A stretch of 64,000 nt of DNA, taken from contig NZ_QVQV01000001.1 in NCBI RefSeq assembly GCF_003429005.1, positions 248,001 through 312,000 on the forward strand. The letters run 5' to 3'. The DNA comes from Paraburkholderia sp. DHOC27. GTDB taxonomy: Bacteria > Pseudomonadota > Gammaproteobacteria > Burkholderiales > Burkholderiaceae. Shown here piece after piece: positions 52,294 through 61,286 of this stretch. Made by a program: the position numbers and the translations under genes. How positions within the stretch are numbered: position 1 is the stretch's first letter; the number at the start of each line of letters is the position of its first letter. The notes beneath the pieces are model-generated. The model did not search any database. It was not told where the DNA came from and worked only from the letters and a program-made list of their open reading frames with translations.

Positions 52294-52497
52294 CTGGTCC
52301 TCTGAGTATTGTAGTGATCGAATTGTTAGCGTCCCCAATGCCAGGCGTCGCGTTGTCACGGCGCACACCCGAGAGTGGGCGGGAGACCGCGCCGGCGTTG
52401 GGGAAATGTACGAATAGTGCGAGAACGCCAGTAAGACGTCCAATATATTTTTCTGCCGCCTTTAGGTCGTACAAAGTATTAGTCAGTCTTCGTGGTC

Positions 52498-52540
52498 GTA
52501 AATTGACACAATTTACACATTTAGATATTCTGTCTAAATG
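52498..52540 (+). promoter_or_regulatory. Double palindrome and promoter at the YheO-type gene (probable leaderless start)
   Basis: A perfect palindrome GTAAATTG-ACA-CAATTTAC (52498-52516) covers -35 TTGACA (52503-52508). A second, CATTTAGA (52518-52525) facing TCTAAATG (52533-52540), covers -10 TATTCT (52526-52531, 17-bp spacer) and ends on the ATG. No Shine-Dalgarno is present, and transcription should start at or next to the ATG, so the mRNA is probably leaderless. Candidate autoregulatory sites. Confidence 0.6.
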
Positions 52541-53167
52541 TCGAAACCATCTAAAGAGCAGCAATTGCTGGTCGAACAGCTGAAGCAGGTCGCGCAAGGC
52601 CTGGGCGAAACCTTCGCGCCGTTCTGCGAGGTGGTCGTGCACGATCTGTTGCAAAGCGACCAGGCCATTGTCGCGATCCACAACAACCTGTCGGGGCGCG
52701 CAGCAGGCGACCCGGCCACCGAACTCGGCCTCGCGCGTATGGCAGATGAGACATACCCGCAAGTCATCGCCAACTACCTCAACCAGTTCGCTGACGGGCG
52801 GCAGGTGAAAAGCACGTCCATCGGCATCAAGGACTCGGGCGGTCGTTATGTGGCGGCGCTCTGCATCAACGTGGATCTCACGCTGTTCGGCACGCTGCAG
52901 AACATGCTGGGGCAGTTTGTTGGCGCGGGTCAGGCCACCGGCGTGACGGAGTCGCTCGATCCGCCGGGCGCGGACGGCATCCGCCAACGCATCGACCAGT
53001 TCGCCGCCCGCCTCGCCACCACGCCGCGCGCGCTGAAAACCGCCGAACGGCGCGCGCTCATGAGCGAACTGCGCGAGTCAGGCAGTATGGAGGTACGACG
53101 CGCCATGGAAATAGTCGCGCTGCACCTGGGCGTTTCGCGCGCCACGGTGTACAACGACGCGAAATGA
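52538..53167 (+). CDS. YheO-like PAS/HTH transcriptional regulator
   Basis: A 209-residue regulator of the YheO (PAS_6 plus HTH_22) family. The N-terminal sensor has LGETFAPFCEVVVHDLLQSDQAIVAI and STSIGIKDSGGRYVAALCINVD. The C-terminus has MEVRRAMEIVALHLGVSRATVYNDAK as the helix-turn-helix. Family members such as DauR control D-amino-acid or hydroxyaspartate catabolism. The gene 120 bp downstream on the same strand encodes threo-3-hydroxyaspartate ammonia-lyase, its likely target. Confidence 0.88.
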   Translation: MSKPSKEQQLLVEQLKQVAQGLGETFAPFCEVVVHDLLQSDQAIVAIHNNLSGRAAGDPATELGLARMADETYPQVIANYLNQFADGRQVKSTSIGIKDSGGRYVAALCINVDLTLFGTLQNMLGQFVGAGQATGVTESLDPPGADGIRQRIDQFAARLATTPRALKTAERRALMSELRESGSMEVRRAMEIVALHLGVSRATVYNDAK

Positions 53168-53286
53168 TGCGCGCCGCGCCTTTGATCTGGTCCCCGCGTG
53201 AACCGCTAAACCTGGGCGTGTTGCTTTGCCGCCCCTTGAGTCCATTCACGCATCACCCAAAACATCCCACCTTTGACGGACCCATC

Positions 53287-54249
53287 ATGCTGAATCTTCC
53301 GACTTTTCAGGACGTCGCCGCCGCAGCACAACGCATCGAAGGCCACGCGAACCGCACGCCGGTTCTGACCTCGCGCACCGCCAACGAACAGATGGGCGCG
53401 GAGCTATTCTTCAAGTGCGAAAACTACCAGCGCATGGGCGCGTTCAAGTTTCGCGGCGCGATGAACGCGCTGTCGAAATTCGACGAGCGTCAGCGGGCCG
53501 CGGGCGTGGTGACGTTCTCGTCCGGCAATCATGCGCAGGCCATCGCGCTATCGGCGAAGCTGCTGGGCATTCCCGCCACCATCGTGATGCCGCTCGACGC
53601 GCCCGCCGCCAAAGTCGCGGCGACCAAAGGCTACGGCGGCAACGTATTGACGTACGACCGCTACACCGAAGACCGCGAAGAGATTGGCCGCAACCTGGCC
53701 GAGAAGCATGGCATGACCTTGATTCCGCCGTACGATCATCCGGACGTGCTTGCAGGTCAGGGTACGGCGGCGATGGAACTGTTCGATGAAGTAGGGCCGC
53801 TCGACGCGTTGTTCGTCTGCCTCGGCGGTGGTGGCTTGCTGTCGGGCTCGGCGCTCGCCGCTCGCGAACTGGCGCCGGACTGCAAGATCTACGGCGTGGA
53901 ACCGGAGGCCGGCAACGATGGGCAGCAGTCGTTCCGTTCAGGCTCGATCGTGCACATCGACACGCCGAAGACCATCGCCGATGGCGCGCAGACCCAGCAC
54001 CTGGGGCAATACACGTTCCCCATCATCAAGCGGGACGTGGACGACATCCTCACCGTCACGGACGATCAACTGGTGGCCTGCATGCGGTTCTTCGCCGAGC
54101 GCATGAAGATGGTCGTCGAACCCACGGGCTGTCTCAGCTTTGCCGCCGCCCGCGAGATGAAAGCGCAGTTGCAGGGCAAGCGGGTTGGCGTGATCGTGAG
54201 CGGCGGGAATGTGGATATGGAGCGGTTGAGCGGCTTTCTGGCGAGATAA
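53287..54249 (+). CDS. threo-3-hydroxy-L-aspartate ammonia-lyase (threonine-dehydratase-like)
   Basis: A 320-residue fold-type II PLP enzyme without a regulatory domain. RMGAFKFRGAMNAL contains the PLP Lys54, TFSSGNHAQAIALSAKLLGI is the substrate/phosphate loop and CLGGGGLLSGSALAA the phosphate cup. The sequence pattern matches hydroxyaspartate ammonia-lyase/serine racemase-like enzymes more than biosynthetic IlvA. ATG 53287. It would convert threo-3-hydroxyaspartate to oxaloacetate and ammonia; serine or threonine activity cannot be excluded. Confidence 0.85.
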   Translation: MLNLPTFQDVAAAAQRIEGHANRTPVLTSRTANEQMGAELFFKCENYQRMGAFKFRGAMNALSKFDERQRAAGVVTFSSGNHAQAIALSAKLLGIPATIVMPLDAPAAKVAATKGYGGNVLTYDRYTEDREEIGRNLAEKHGMTLIPPYDHPDVLAGQGTAAMELFDEVGPLDALFVCLGGGGLLSGSALAARELAPDCKIYGVEPEAGNDGQQSFRSGSIVHIDTPKTIADGAQTQHLGQYTFPIIKRDVDDILTVTDDQLVACMRFFAERMKMVVEPTGCLSFAAAREMKAQLQGKRVGVIVSGGNVDMERLSGFLAR

Positions 54250-54253
54250 GGGC

Positions 54254-54270
54254 GGCGGGAGATGCCCGCC
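54254..54270. terminator. Short GC hairpin between convergent genes
   Basis: GGCGGG (54254-54259) and CCCGCC (54265-54270), loop AGATG, 4 bp after the ammonia-lyase stop. No long T-run. Confidence 0.4.
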
Positions 54271-54278
54271 CTCACTCG

Positions 54279-55853
54279 CTAGCCCTGCTGCTTTGCTTGT
54301 TGGGGCTGAGCGCCCTGCGGGGTTTGCGTTTGTTGCGGGCTCTGTTGCTGCGCCTGTTGACTCTGTTGCTGGGTCTGCCACCCCAGACCCAGGCTCTTCT
54401 GCAACGACACGAAATCCTTCAGCAGTTCCGCCTGACCGGCCACCACATCCTGTTGCGCGGTGAATTCCGTGCGCTGCGTATCGAGCAGATCGATCAACGT
54501 GGCCACGCCGGCCGTGTACCGCTGACGCATCAGCGTGGCCGAGTGAACCGCGGACGCCTGCACTTTCTCCAGCGTCACCACATGGTCCCGCTGATGCCCA
54601 TAACGCGAGAGTGACGAATTCGCGTCCTGCAACGCGCCGAGTACGGCCTTCGTATAACGCGCCTCGGCCTCATCACGCGACGCTTCAGCCGCGTGAACGC
54701 TGCCCAGCGTGCGGCCGAAATCAAACACATTCCATTGCAGATACGGTGCGGTGATCCAGCTAAAGTTGTTCTTGCGGATCAGGTGGCCGGGATCGCTTGC
54801 GCTGAAACCGATATCGCCGAGCAACGTCACCTTCGGAAAGAAGTCCGCCACGTGCTCGCCGATCTGCGCATTGCTCGACGCCAGCCGCCGTTCCGCTGCG
54901 CGAATGTCCGGACGTTGCTGCAACATCGTTGAGGGATCGCCAACCGCCACCGTCTCCGGCATAACCGGCAGCGGCTGCGACTGCGCGAGTTGTGCATCCA
55001 GCGAGCCGGGCGTGCGCCCCGTCAACACGGCGAGGCGGTCGAGCGAGTCGGCCACCTGCGCATCGAGCGGCATCAGCGTAGCGCGCGTGTTTTCGACCTG
55101 GGTATTGAGTCGTTCAACGTCGATATCCGCAACCGTGCCGCGCTCGCGGCGCTGCTGCGTGAGCGTCAGCATCTTCTGTTCGGTGTCGGCCTGGTGCTGC
55201 GCGATCTGCAAACGCGTCTGCTGGTCGCGCAGTTCGATATACGTCTGCGCCACCTCTGCCGCGAGCGACACCTGCGTGTCGGCGAGATCGGCGTCCACCG
55301 CTTCAGCATCCGCCGAAGCGGCTTCGATGGCGCGCCGCGTGCCGCCGAACAGGTCGATTTCCCACGAGGCGTCGAAGCCCGCGGTATAGAGCTGCAACGG
55401 TCCGCCGCCGCCCGAGGACGATCCTGACGAGTTGCCCAGCGCGCCGAAATCGGGCTCGCGCATGCGCAACGCGGCGGCGTCCCCGGAGATTTTCGGCAAT
55501 TCGTTGGCGCGTTGCTGCTGCAATTGCGAGCGCGATTCGCGCAAGCGCGCCTGCGCAATGTGCACATCCGGACTGTTGGCAAACGCGGCGGCGACGAGGT
55601 CGTTGAGTTGCGGATCGTTGAAGGCGAGCCACCACTGATTGGGCGCGGGCGAAGCCGCCGTGCCGGAAGCGGGCGTGCGCACGAACGTCGCGCTGCTGCG
55701 CGCATCCTGAGCAACGGACGGCGCGCCGTGATAATCGGGGCCAACGGTGCAGCCTGACAGAAACGTCGAGGCTGACAACGCGGCAAACAGCGCCGCGGCG
55801 GCCAGCGCGGAACGCGAGGGACGGTTGAACATCATGGTGTGATCGAAAGACAT
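54279..55853 (-). CDS. Outer-membrane efflux lipoprotein (NodT/OprM type)
   Basis: A 524-residue TolC-family factor with signal peptide and lipobox LSGCTVGPDY, then two repeated coiled-coil/beta domains (ARLRESRSQLQQQRANELP, TLTQQRRERGTVADIDVERL, and QRYTAGVATLIDLLDTQRTEF). The C-terminal 35 residues are Gln-rich. The start overlaps the pump gene stop (TAATG). It completes a tripartite export complex through the outer membrane. Confidence 0.92.
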   Translation of the reverse strand: MSFDHTMMFNRPSRSALAAAALFAALSASTFLSGCTVGPDYHGAPSVAQDARSSATFVRTPASGTAASPAPNQWWLAFNDPQLNDLVAAAFANSPDVHIAQARLRESRSQLQQQRANELPKISGDAAALRMREPDFGALGNSSGSSSGGGGPLQLYTAGFDASWEIDLFGGTRRAIEAASADAEAVDADLADTQVSLAAEVAQTYIELRDQQTRLQIAQHQADTEQKMLTLTQQRRERGTVADIDVERLNTQVENTRATLMPLDAQVADSLDRLAVLTGRTPGSLDAQLAQSQPLPVMPETVAVGDPSTMLQQRPDIRAAERRLASSNAQIGEHVADFFPKVTLLGDIGFSASDPGHLIRKNNFSWITAPYLQWNVFDFGRTLGSVHAAEASRDEAEARYTKAVLGALQDANSSLSRYGHQRDHVVTLEKVQASAVHSATLMRQRYTAGVATLIDLLDTQRTEFTAQQDVVAGQAELLKDFVSLQKSLGLGWQTQQQSQQAQQQSPQQTQTPQGAQPQQAKQQG

Positions 55854-57463
55854 TAGTGTCCCGCTGACGGCGGTGGCGGCGCGCCCCTGCGCGGCGTTTT
55901 CAGAAACAGCGCGAGCGGGATGCAGGCGAGCAGCGCAATGCCGAGCAGATAGAAGGTTTCCGAATAGGTCATCACGATGGCCTGCTGCTGGATCTGCGCG
56001 CCGAGTTGCGCGAGTGCGCGCATCTGCGAGTAGGCCATGTCGCCGGTATGGGCAAACCAGTTCGCTGCGTTCGCAGCGAGGTTGTCCTGCCCGACCAGCG
56101 AATTCGCGCTGACCGACTCGCGGATCATCGCGGTATGGAACGTGGTACGCCGGTCGATCACGGTGCCGATGATCGCCAGACCCATCGAGCCGCCCAGGTT
56201 ACGTGCCATGTTGTAGAGGCCCGCGGCATCGCCCGAATCTTCGCGCGAGACGGCTGCCATCGACGCCTGATTGAGCGGCATCATCGCCAGCATCTGCGCG
56301 GTGCCGCGTATCAGTTGCGACCAGATGAAGTCGTGCCCGACGCTCTGCGCGGTCAGGTCGATGTCGATCATGCAACTGATGGCGTACATCGAAAGCCCGG
56401 TGATGACCAGCACGCGAAAGTCGACCTTGCCGAGCAGGCGCGGCAGCACCGGCATGATCATGAAAGCAGGCAGGCCGGACAGCAGCATGATCGCGCCCGA
56501 CTGCTCGGCGTTGTAGCCCGCCACCACGCCGAGAAACTGCGGCAGCAGATACGACACGCCATAGAGCGCCGCCCCCACTGCGGAGACGATCACGATCACG
56601 CTCGCATAGTTCGGATTGCGCATCAAACTCAGGCGCACGATGGGCTTCTTCGCGGTCATCTGCGAGACGGCGATCAGGATCATGCCGAACACCGAGACCA
56701 TTGTGAGCGACACGATCATCGACGATTCGAACCAGCGCTCGCGTTGGCCTTCTTCCAGCACCACCGTGAGCGAACTCAGACCGATAGCCAGCCCGACGAT
56801 GCCGAGCCAGTCCGCCTTGAAAAACGCTTCCCAGTGCGGCCGGTCGGACGGCAAGCCGAGAATCAGCAGCGTCATCAGCGCGAGGCACACCGGCAGATTC
56901 ATGAAGAAGCACCAGCTCCAGCTGACGTTCTCCGCAAGCCAGCCGCCCACCACGGGTCCTAGCAGCGGCCCGAGCAGCACGATCAGCCCGAACATGGTCA
57001 TGCCGACCGGCAGTTGCGAGAGCGGCAGGCGCGTGCGGATGATGGTCTGCGCGGTTGGGATCAGCGCGCCGCCGGTGAAGCCCTGACCGATACGGCCCGC
57101 GATCATCATGGGCAACGTGTGCGACCAGCCGCACATCATCGAGAACGCAATGAACAGCGCCGAGTTGGTGAGCAGGAAATTGCGCAGGCCGAACACGCGC
57201 GTGAGCCACGCGGCGAGCGGGATCATGACGATTTCCGACATCAGATAGCCGGTGGAAATCCACGTGCCCTCGGTGCCGGTGGCACCAATTTCACCCTGGA
57301 TCTGCGGCAGCGCGGAGTTCGTGATGGAAATGTCGAGCGTCGCCATCAACGCGCCGAGCGCGCCCGCGGCGACGGCGATCCAGTCGCCGACGCTCGCGCG
57401 TTCCTCAGCGTGTGGCGTCGGTGCTACCGGTACGGCCGGCGCCGTTGCGCTGGGCTCAGCCAC
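55853..57463 (-). CDS. DHA2-family (EmrB/QacA-like) drug efflux MFS transporter
   Basis: A 536-residue, 14-helix multidrug transporter. ATLDISITNSALPQIQGEIGA, the loop LTRVFGLRN in motif A position and GRIGQGFTGGALIPTAQTII are typical of EmrB. GTG 57463 overlaps the hlyD stop region by 8 bases and fits; a longer frame to 57520 is unlikely. Proton-driven export through the adjacent membrane-fusion and outer-membrane proteins. Confidence 0.92.
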   Translation of the reverse strand: MAEPSATAPAVPVAPTPHAEERASVGDWIAVAAGALGALMATLDISITNSALPQIQGEIGATGTEGTWISTGYLMSEIVMIPLAAWLTRVFGLRNFLLTNSALFIAFSMMCGWSHTLPMMIAGRIGQGFTGGALIPTAQTIIRTRLPLSQLPVGMTMFGLIVLLGPLLGPVVGGWLAENVSWSWCFFMNLPVCLALMTLLILGLPSDRPHWEAFFKADWLGIVGLAIGLSSLTVVLEEGQRERWFESSMIVSLTMVSVFGMILIAVSQMTAKKPIVRLSLMRNPNYASVIVIVSAVGAALYGVSYLLPQFLGVVAGYNAEQSGAIMLLSGLPAFMIMPVLPRLLGKVDFRVLVITGLSMYAISCMIDIDLTAQSVGHDFIWSQLIRGTAQMLAMMPLNQASMAAVSREDSGDAAGLYNMARNLGGSMGLAIIGTVIDRRTTFHTAMIRESVSANSLVGQDNLAANAANWFAHTGDMAYSQMRALAQLGAQIQQQAIVMTYSETFYLLGIALLACIPLALFLKTPRRGAPPPPSAGH

Positions 57464-58598
57464 GCTGGTTCTCGGCGTCGATACGCGCGTCGCGGTCACG
57501 CGCCGAGCGCGTGTCCACATCCACCGTCACCGAGAGTCCCGGCAACAGCACGCTGCGGGTTTCCGCGCCCGTGTCGATGCGGATACGCACCGGCACGCGT
57601 TGCACGATCTTCGTGAAGTTGCCGGTGGCGTTTTCGGGCGGCAGCAGCGCGAACTGCGAGCCCGTGCCCGGCGAGAAACTGTCGATCACGCCATGCAGCG
57701 TATGACCCGGCAGGGCGTCGACATGCATTTCCACCGACTGCCCCACGCGCATGCGGCCCACCTGCGTTTCCTTGAAATTGGCCAGCAGATAGGTGCTTTG
57801 CACCGGCACCACGGTGAGCATGCGCGTGCCGGGCTGCACGTATTGACCGACGCGCACCGTACGGTCGCCGACCTTGCCGCCGAGCACACTGCGCACCACG
57901 GTATTGTCGAGATCCAGTTGCGATTGCTGCGCGCTGGCCTGGGCGGCTTCGAGCTGCGCCTTGGCCTGGGTCAGTTGCGCAGTGGCCGAACCGATCTGCG
58001 AGCGTGCCGCCGCGACCGACGCCGCATTGGCAGCGAGCGTGGCGTTGGCCTGGTCACGCGTGCTGGTCAGCTCGGCCAGGTGTTCGCTGCTCTCGGCGCC
58101 CGTCGCGACGAGCGGTGCGTAACGCCGTACCTCGTCGCTGGCGTGCCGCGCGCTCACACTCGCCACCTGCTGCTGCGCTTCGGCCTGCGCAATGTTGGAC
58201 TGCTGCTGCTTGATATCCGCCTGAGCACGTTCGATGTCGGCCTTGCGCGCGTCGATGGTGGCCAGCGCCTGATTCAGCGCCACCTGATATTGGCGGGTGT
58301 CGAGGCGCACGAGCGGGTCGCCCGGCTTGACCACCTGGTTGTCCGCGACGTAAACGTCCGTGACATAACCGGCGATCTTGGGCGCGACCGTCACGCTGTC
58401 GGCTTGCAGATAGGCGTCGTCGGTGCTTTCGATAAAGCGCCCGACCGTCCACCAGCGCGCCAGCCAGACTGCGCCGACGATCAGCGCGACAATGCCGAAT
58501 GCGATCAGCACCGTGCGCCGGTTCGAGCGTTTCGCACCCGTTGCGGGTACGTCGCCGCCGGGCAGGGGACGTGAAGGAGAGCCTGCAGTGGTTGACAT
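57456..58598 (-). CDS. Membrane-fusion protein (EmrA/HlyD type)
   Basis: A 380-residue periplasmic adaptor with one N-terminal membrane anchor (VLIAFGIVALIVGAVWLARW). STDDAYLQADSVTVAPKIAGYVTDVYVADNQVVKPGDPLVRLD is the biotinyl-lipoyl half, followed by a long coiled-coil hairpin, then the beta-barrel. ATG 58598 is chosen; the longer frame is not conserved. First gene of the operon, controlled by the divergent TetR protein. Confidence 0.93.
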   Translation of the reverse strand: MSTTAGSPSRPLPGGDVPATGAKRSNRRTVLIAFGIVALIVGAVWLARWWTVGRFIESTDDAYLQADSVTVAPKIAGYVTDVYVADNQVVKPGDPLVRLDTRQYQVALNQALATIDARKADIERAQADIKQQQSNIAQAEAQQQVASVSARHASDEVRRYAPLVATGAESSEHLAELTSTRDQANATLAANAASVAAARSQIGSATAQLTQAKAQLEAAQASAQQSQLDLDNTVVRSVLGGKVGDRTVRVGQYVQPGTRMLTVVPVQSTYLLANFKETQVGRMRVGQSVEMHVDALPGHTLHGVIDSFSPGTGSQFALLPPENATGNFTKIVQRVPVRIRIDTGAETRSVLLPGLSVTVDVDTRSARDRDARIDAENQRG

Positions 58599-58621
58599 CG
58601 TGATGATCCAATTATTTCCAG

Positions 58622-58657
58622 TTGGCACAATTATTCCAGTCGCTAAAATTGTGTCAA
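58622..58657. promoter_or_regulatory. TetR operator overlapping the efflux promoter
   Basis: TTGGCACAATT (58622-58632) and AATTGTGTCAA (58647-58657) form an inverted repeat with one mismatch and a 14-base spacer. On the minus strand the right arm contains the consensus -35 TTGACA (plus 58652-58657). A -10 AATAAT (plus 58630-58635) follows at 16 bp, so the repeat would cover the pump promoter. CAATTATTTCCAGT/CAATTATTCCAGT direct repeats also overlap. The regulator gene starts 37 bp away. Confidence 0.7.
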
Positions 58658-58693
58658 GTGATATATTTCTGCGGAAGTAATGGAGAGGAAGGC

Positions 58694-59443
58694 ATGAGCA
58701 CCGCGAAAAAGCTGCGGCGACCGTCAGAAGGTGGCTATGCACGTGGCGACGAAACGCGCCACCGGATCATCGAAGCGGCGGTCGAACTGTTCGGCGAACA
58801 CGGCTTCGAAGCCGCGTCCACGCGCGACATTGCCGCGCGAGCCGGCGTCAACGCGCCAGCGCTGCAGTACTACTTCGAGAATAAGGAAGGGGTGTATCGG
58901 GCGTGTGTCGAAGCACTGGCCGACGACGCATGGCGCACGTTCGAGCCGGCCATCGAACACGCGCGAAAAGTGTTGGGAGAAAACGTCGACACGCCGACCT
59001 TGATCGACGCGTTCATCCGTTTACAGGAAACCCTGGCCGACGCAGCCTTCGCCAAGGCGAGCAAACCTGGCCGGCGGCTCTTCATGGCGCGCGAGCAGGC
59101 TGGCCACGAACCGGAGAGCGCCACGCAGATTCTGGCCAGCCGCGTCCGCGAGCCGATCAACGAAGTCAGCGCGGCCCTGGTGGCGCGGATTTCCGGCCGC
59201 CCCGCCGACGACCCCATCACCCTGATCCGCAGCTTCAGTCTGCACGGCCAACTGGTGATCTTTCACGTCGCACATCGCTCGACCTTGACGGTGCTCGGCT
59301 GGAAGAGCATCGACGCGGAAAAGGCCAAGCTGCTCAAGTCGATCGTCCGCGAACAGACTCGCACGTTGCTCGAACTGTGGAGCCGTGAACGCGATGGGGG
59401 GCTCGCGGCAGGTTCACCAGGCACGCACGAAGCGCAGGACTAG
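58694..59443 (+). CDS. TetR/CecR-family repressor of the efflux operon
   Basis: A 249-residue TetR-family regulator. HRIIEAAVELFGEHGFEAASTRDIAARAGVNAPALQYYFENKEGVYRACVE is the helix-turn-helix domain, and the ligand-binding domain with the CecR (YbiH)-type C-terminal extension follows. ATG 58694 has GGAGAGGAAG upstream. Divergent from the EmrA-like gene and next to a palindrome on its promoter, so derepression by a drug is likely. Confidence 0.9.
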   Translation: MSTAKKLRRPSEGGYARGDETRHRIIEAAVELFGEHGFEAASTRDIAARAGVNAPALQYYFENKEGVYRACVEALADDAWRTFEPAIEHARKVLGENVDTPTLIDAFIRLQETLADAAFAKASKPGRRLFMAREQAGHEPESATQILASRVREPINEVSAALVARISGRPADDPITLIRSFSLHGQLVIFHVAHRSTLTVLGWKSIDAEKAKLLKSIVREQTRTLLELWSRERDGGLAAGSPGTHEAQD

Positions 59444-59502
59444 CACGCTGCGCCAGCCGCGCCATCGGAACCAGCCACGAAGCCCGCGGCCAAAACCAGG
59501 TC

Positions 59503-60546
59503 CTAAAGTCTGGCCACATCCAGCACAGCATCGGCAAACGCCTTCGGCGCTTCCTGAGGCAGATTGTGCCCAATGCCGCCGTCGATATTGCGGTGCTGGT
59601 ACTTGCCCGTAAACTTCTTCGCGTACGACGCCGGGTCCGGATGCGGCGCACCGTTGGCGTCGCCTTCCATCGTGATGGTCGGCACCGAAATGGTGGGCGC
59701 CGTGGCCAGCTTCGCTTCGAGTCCGTCGTATTGCGACTCGCCCTTGGCAAGACCCAGCCGCCAGCGATAGTTGTGAATCACCACCGCCACATGGTCCGGA
59801 TTGTTGAACGACGCGGCTGAACGTTCGAACGTCGCTGCGTCGAAATTCCACTTGGGCGAGGCGAGACGCCAGATCAACTCGTTGAAGTCGTGCCGGTTTG
59901 CGTCGTAACCCGCGGCGCCACGGTCCGTGGCGAAATAGAACTGATACCACCACGACAGCTCGGCCTTCGGCGGCAGCGGCTTGGCGCCGGCCGCCTGATT
60001 GCCGATCAGATAGCCGCTCACCGACACCATCGCCTTGACCCGTTGCGGCCACAGCGCGGCGACGATGTTGACGGTCCGCGCGCCCCAATCGAAGCCGCCC
60101 AGAATTGCCTGATCGATCTTCAAGGCATCCATCAGCGCAATGACGTCGACCGCCACCACGGACTGCTGGCCGTTGCGCGGCGTGTCCGCAGAAAGGAAGC
60201 GCGTCGATCCATAGCCGCGCAGATACGGCACGATCACCCGGTAGCCGGCCGCCGCCAGCATGGGCGTGACTTCCGCGAAGCTGTAGATGTCGTACGGCCA
60301 GCCGTGCAGCAGGATCACCACTGGCCCGTTTTGCGGACCGGCATCCACGTAACCCACGTTGAGCGTACCGGCGTTGATCTGGCGGATGCCGTCGAACGAA
60401 GCCAGCCGTCCTGCCGATTGCGTGCCGGCTGCGGCGCTATTCGATTGCGCCTTGGCGAGTCCGCTCAAGCCCAGTTCAAGCAAACTGATTCCGGCGACGG
60501 TCGTCCCCAGCAGCAAACGGCGTCGAGTATTGATCTGTTCCTGCAT
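59503..60546 (-). CDS. Tat-exported alpha/beta-hydrolase (epoxide-hydrolase-like)
   Basis: A 347-residue hydrolase with a twin-Arg type leader (NTRRRLLLGTTVAGISLL). The oxyanion segment HGWPYDIYSF (near 80), nucleophile Asp in GGFDWGARTVNIV and the late His in GGIGHNLPQEAP give an Asp-His catalytic system as in soluble epoxide hydrolase/haloalkane dehalogenase types. GAGGAGAATCAGC precedes the ATG. Likely periplasmic; substrate unknown. Confidence 0.87.
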   Translation of the reverse strand: MQEQINTRRRLLLGTTVAGISLLELGLSGLAKAQSNSAAAGTQSAGRLASFDGIRQINAGTLNVGYVDAGPQNGPVVILLHGWPYDIYSFAEVTPMLAAAGYRVIVPYLRGYGSTRFLSADTPRNGQQSVVAVDVIALMDALKIDQAILGGFDWGARTVNIVAALWPQRVKAMVSVSGYLIGNQAAGAKPLPPKAELSWWYQFYFATDRGAAGYDANRHDFNELIWRLASPKWNFDAATFERSAASFNNPDHVAVVIHNYRWRLGLAKGESQYDGLEAKLATAPTISVPTITMEGDANGAPHPDPASYAKKFTGKYQHRNIDGGIGHNLPQEAPKAFADAVLDVARL

Positions 60547-60642
60547 TGCTGATTCTCCTCAAAACAAGCGATACGAGTGCGGTGTCGGCGTCGCCAGTGC
60601 GCGTGACGAAAACGGCCGGGGTGACGGCTTGCGGGGCGGCGG

Positions 60643-60957
60643 TCAATGCTTGCTGTAAAGGGAACCGAAACCGCTCACATCGGCATAGGCGATACGCGAC
60701 CCTGCCGCGAACGTTCCCGTGGAGGCCGACCCGTACGACGTATTAGCGAGGCCCTGCTGCGCGCCAACGCGCGCCTCGGCGCTCTGGATGTCTTCTGGAT
60801 AGTGCGTTTCGTCGGCGGTCGGTTTGTAGCCCGCTTTTTCTAGTTCGACCAGTTGCGCGCGAACCTCGGCACGCGTGAGCGGTTGATTCGATTGAGCGAA
60901 CGACAACGCGGGGAGCGCAACAGCAGCAGCGACGAGCAGCGATTGGATGACTTTCAT
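60643..60957 (-). CDS. DUF4148 secreted protein
   Basis: A 104-residue protein with a signal peptide (VIQSLLVAAAVALPALSFAQS) and the DUF4148 region LTRAEVRAQLVELEKAGYKPTADETHYPEDIQSAEARV, common in Burkholderia and usually present in several copies per genome. ATG 60957, with GAGGTGG upstream. Function unknown. Confidence 0.9.
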   Translation of the reverse strand: MKVIQSLLVAAAVALPALSFAQSNQPLTRAEVRAQLVELEKAGYKPTADETHYPEDIQSAEARVGAQQGLANTSYGSASTGTFAAGSRIAYADVSGFGSLYSKH

Positions 60958-61286
60958 GATTTCCACCTCAACAGGGTTGATTTCGCAAACGTCCAGCCAG
61001 GTGTGTCGCTTGCGAAGCCAGGAAATCTGGCTTGAAAGTATTAGAACCGCTGCACGTATCTGGCTTGTGTCTGCAAAACGCGCCAGTGCAAGCGTATGTA
61101 TTGATTGGCGCTGTAGATACAGTGGGATACAAAACGGCGACGCGCAGTCAACTTACTTTTTCTTCCGACGCAACGCGCCAAGGCAGAGTGTGGGGACTGC
61201 CGAGATGGGCGTCGCGGACGCGACGCGTGCGAGAAGGCAAACGATGTAGCAAAGCAGATATAGCAAAGCCGACGTAGCAAAGCCGC
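60958..61286. other. Intergenic region with a 14-bp tandem repeat next to the kinase stop
   Basis: 329 bp without a gene I trust. TAGCAAAGC recurs at 61247, 61261 and 61275, a 14-bp period, ending just before the histidine-kinase stop codon (61287-61289). Upstream of the DUF4148 gene no clear promoter was seen. Confidence 0.6.
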
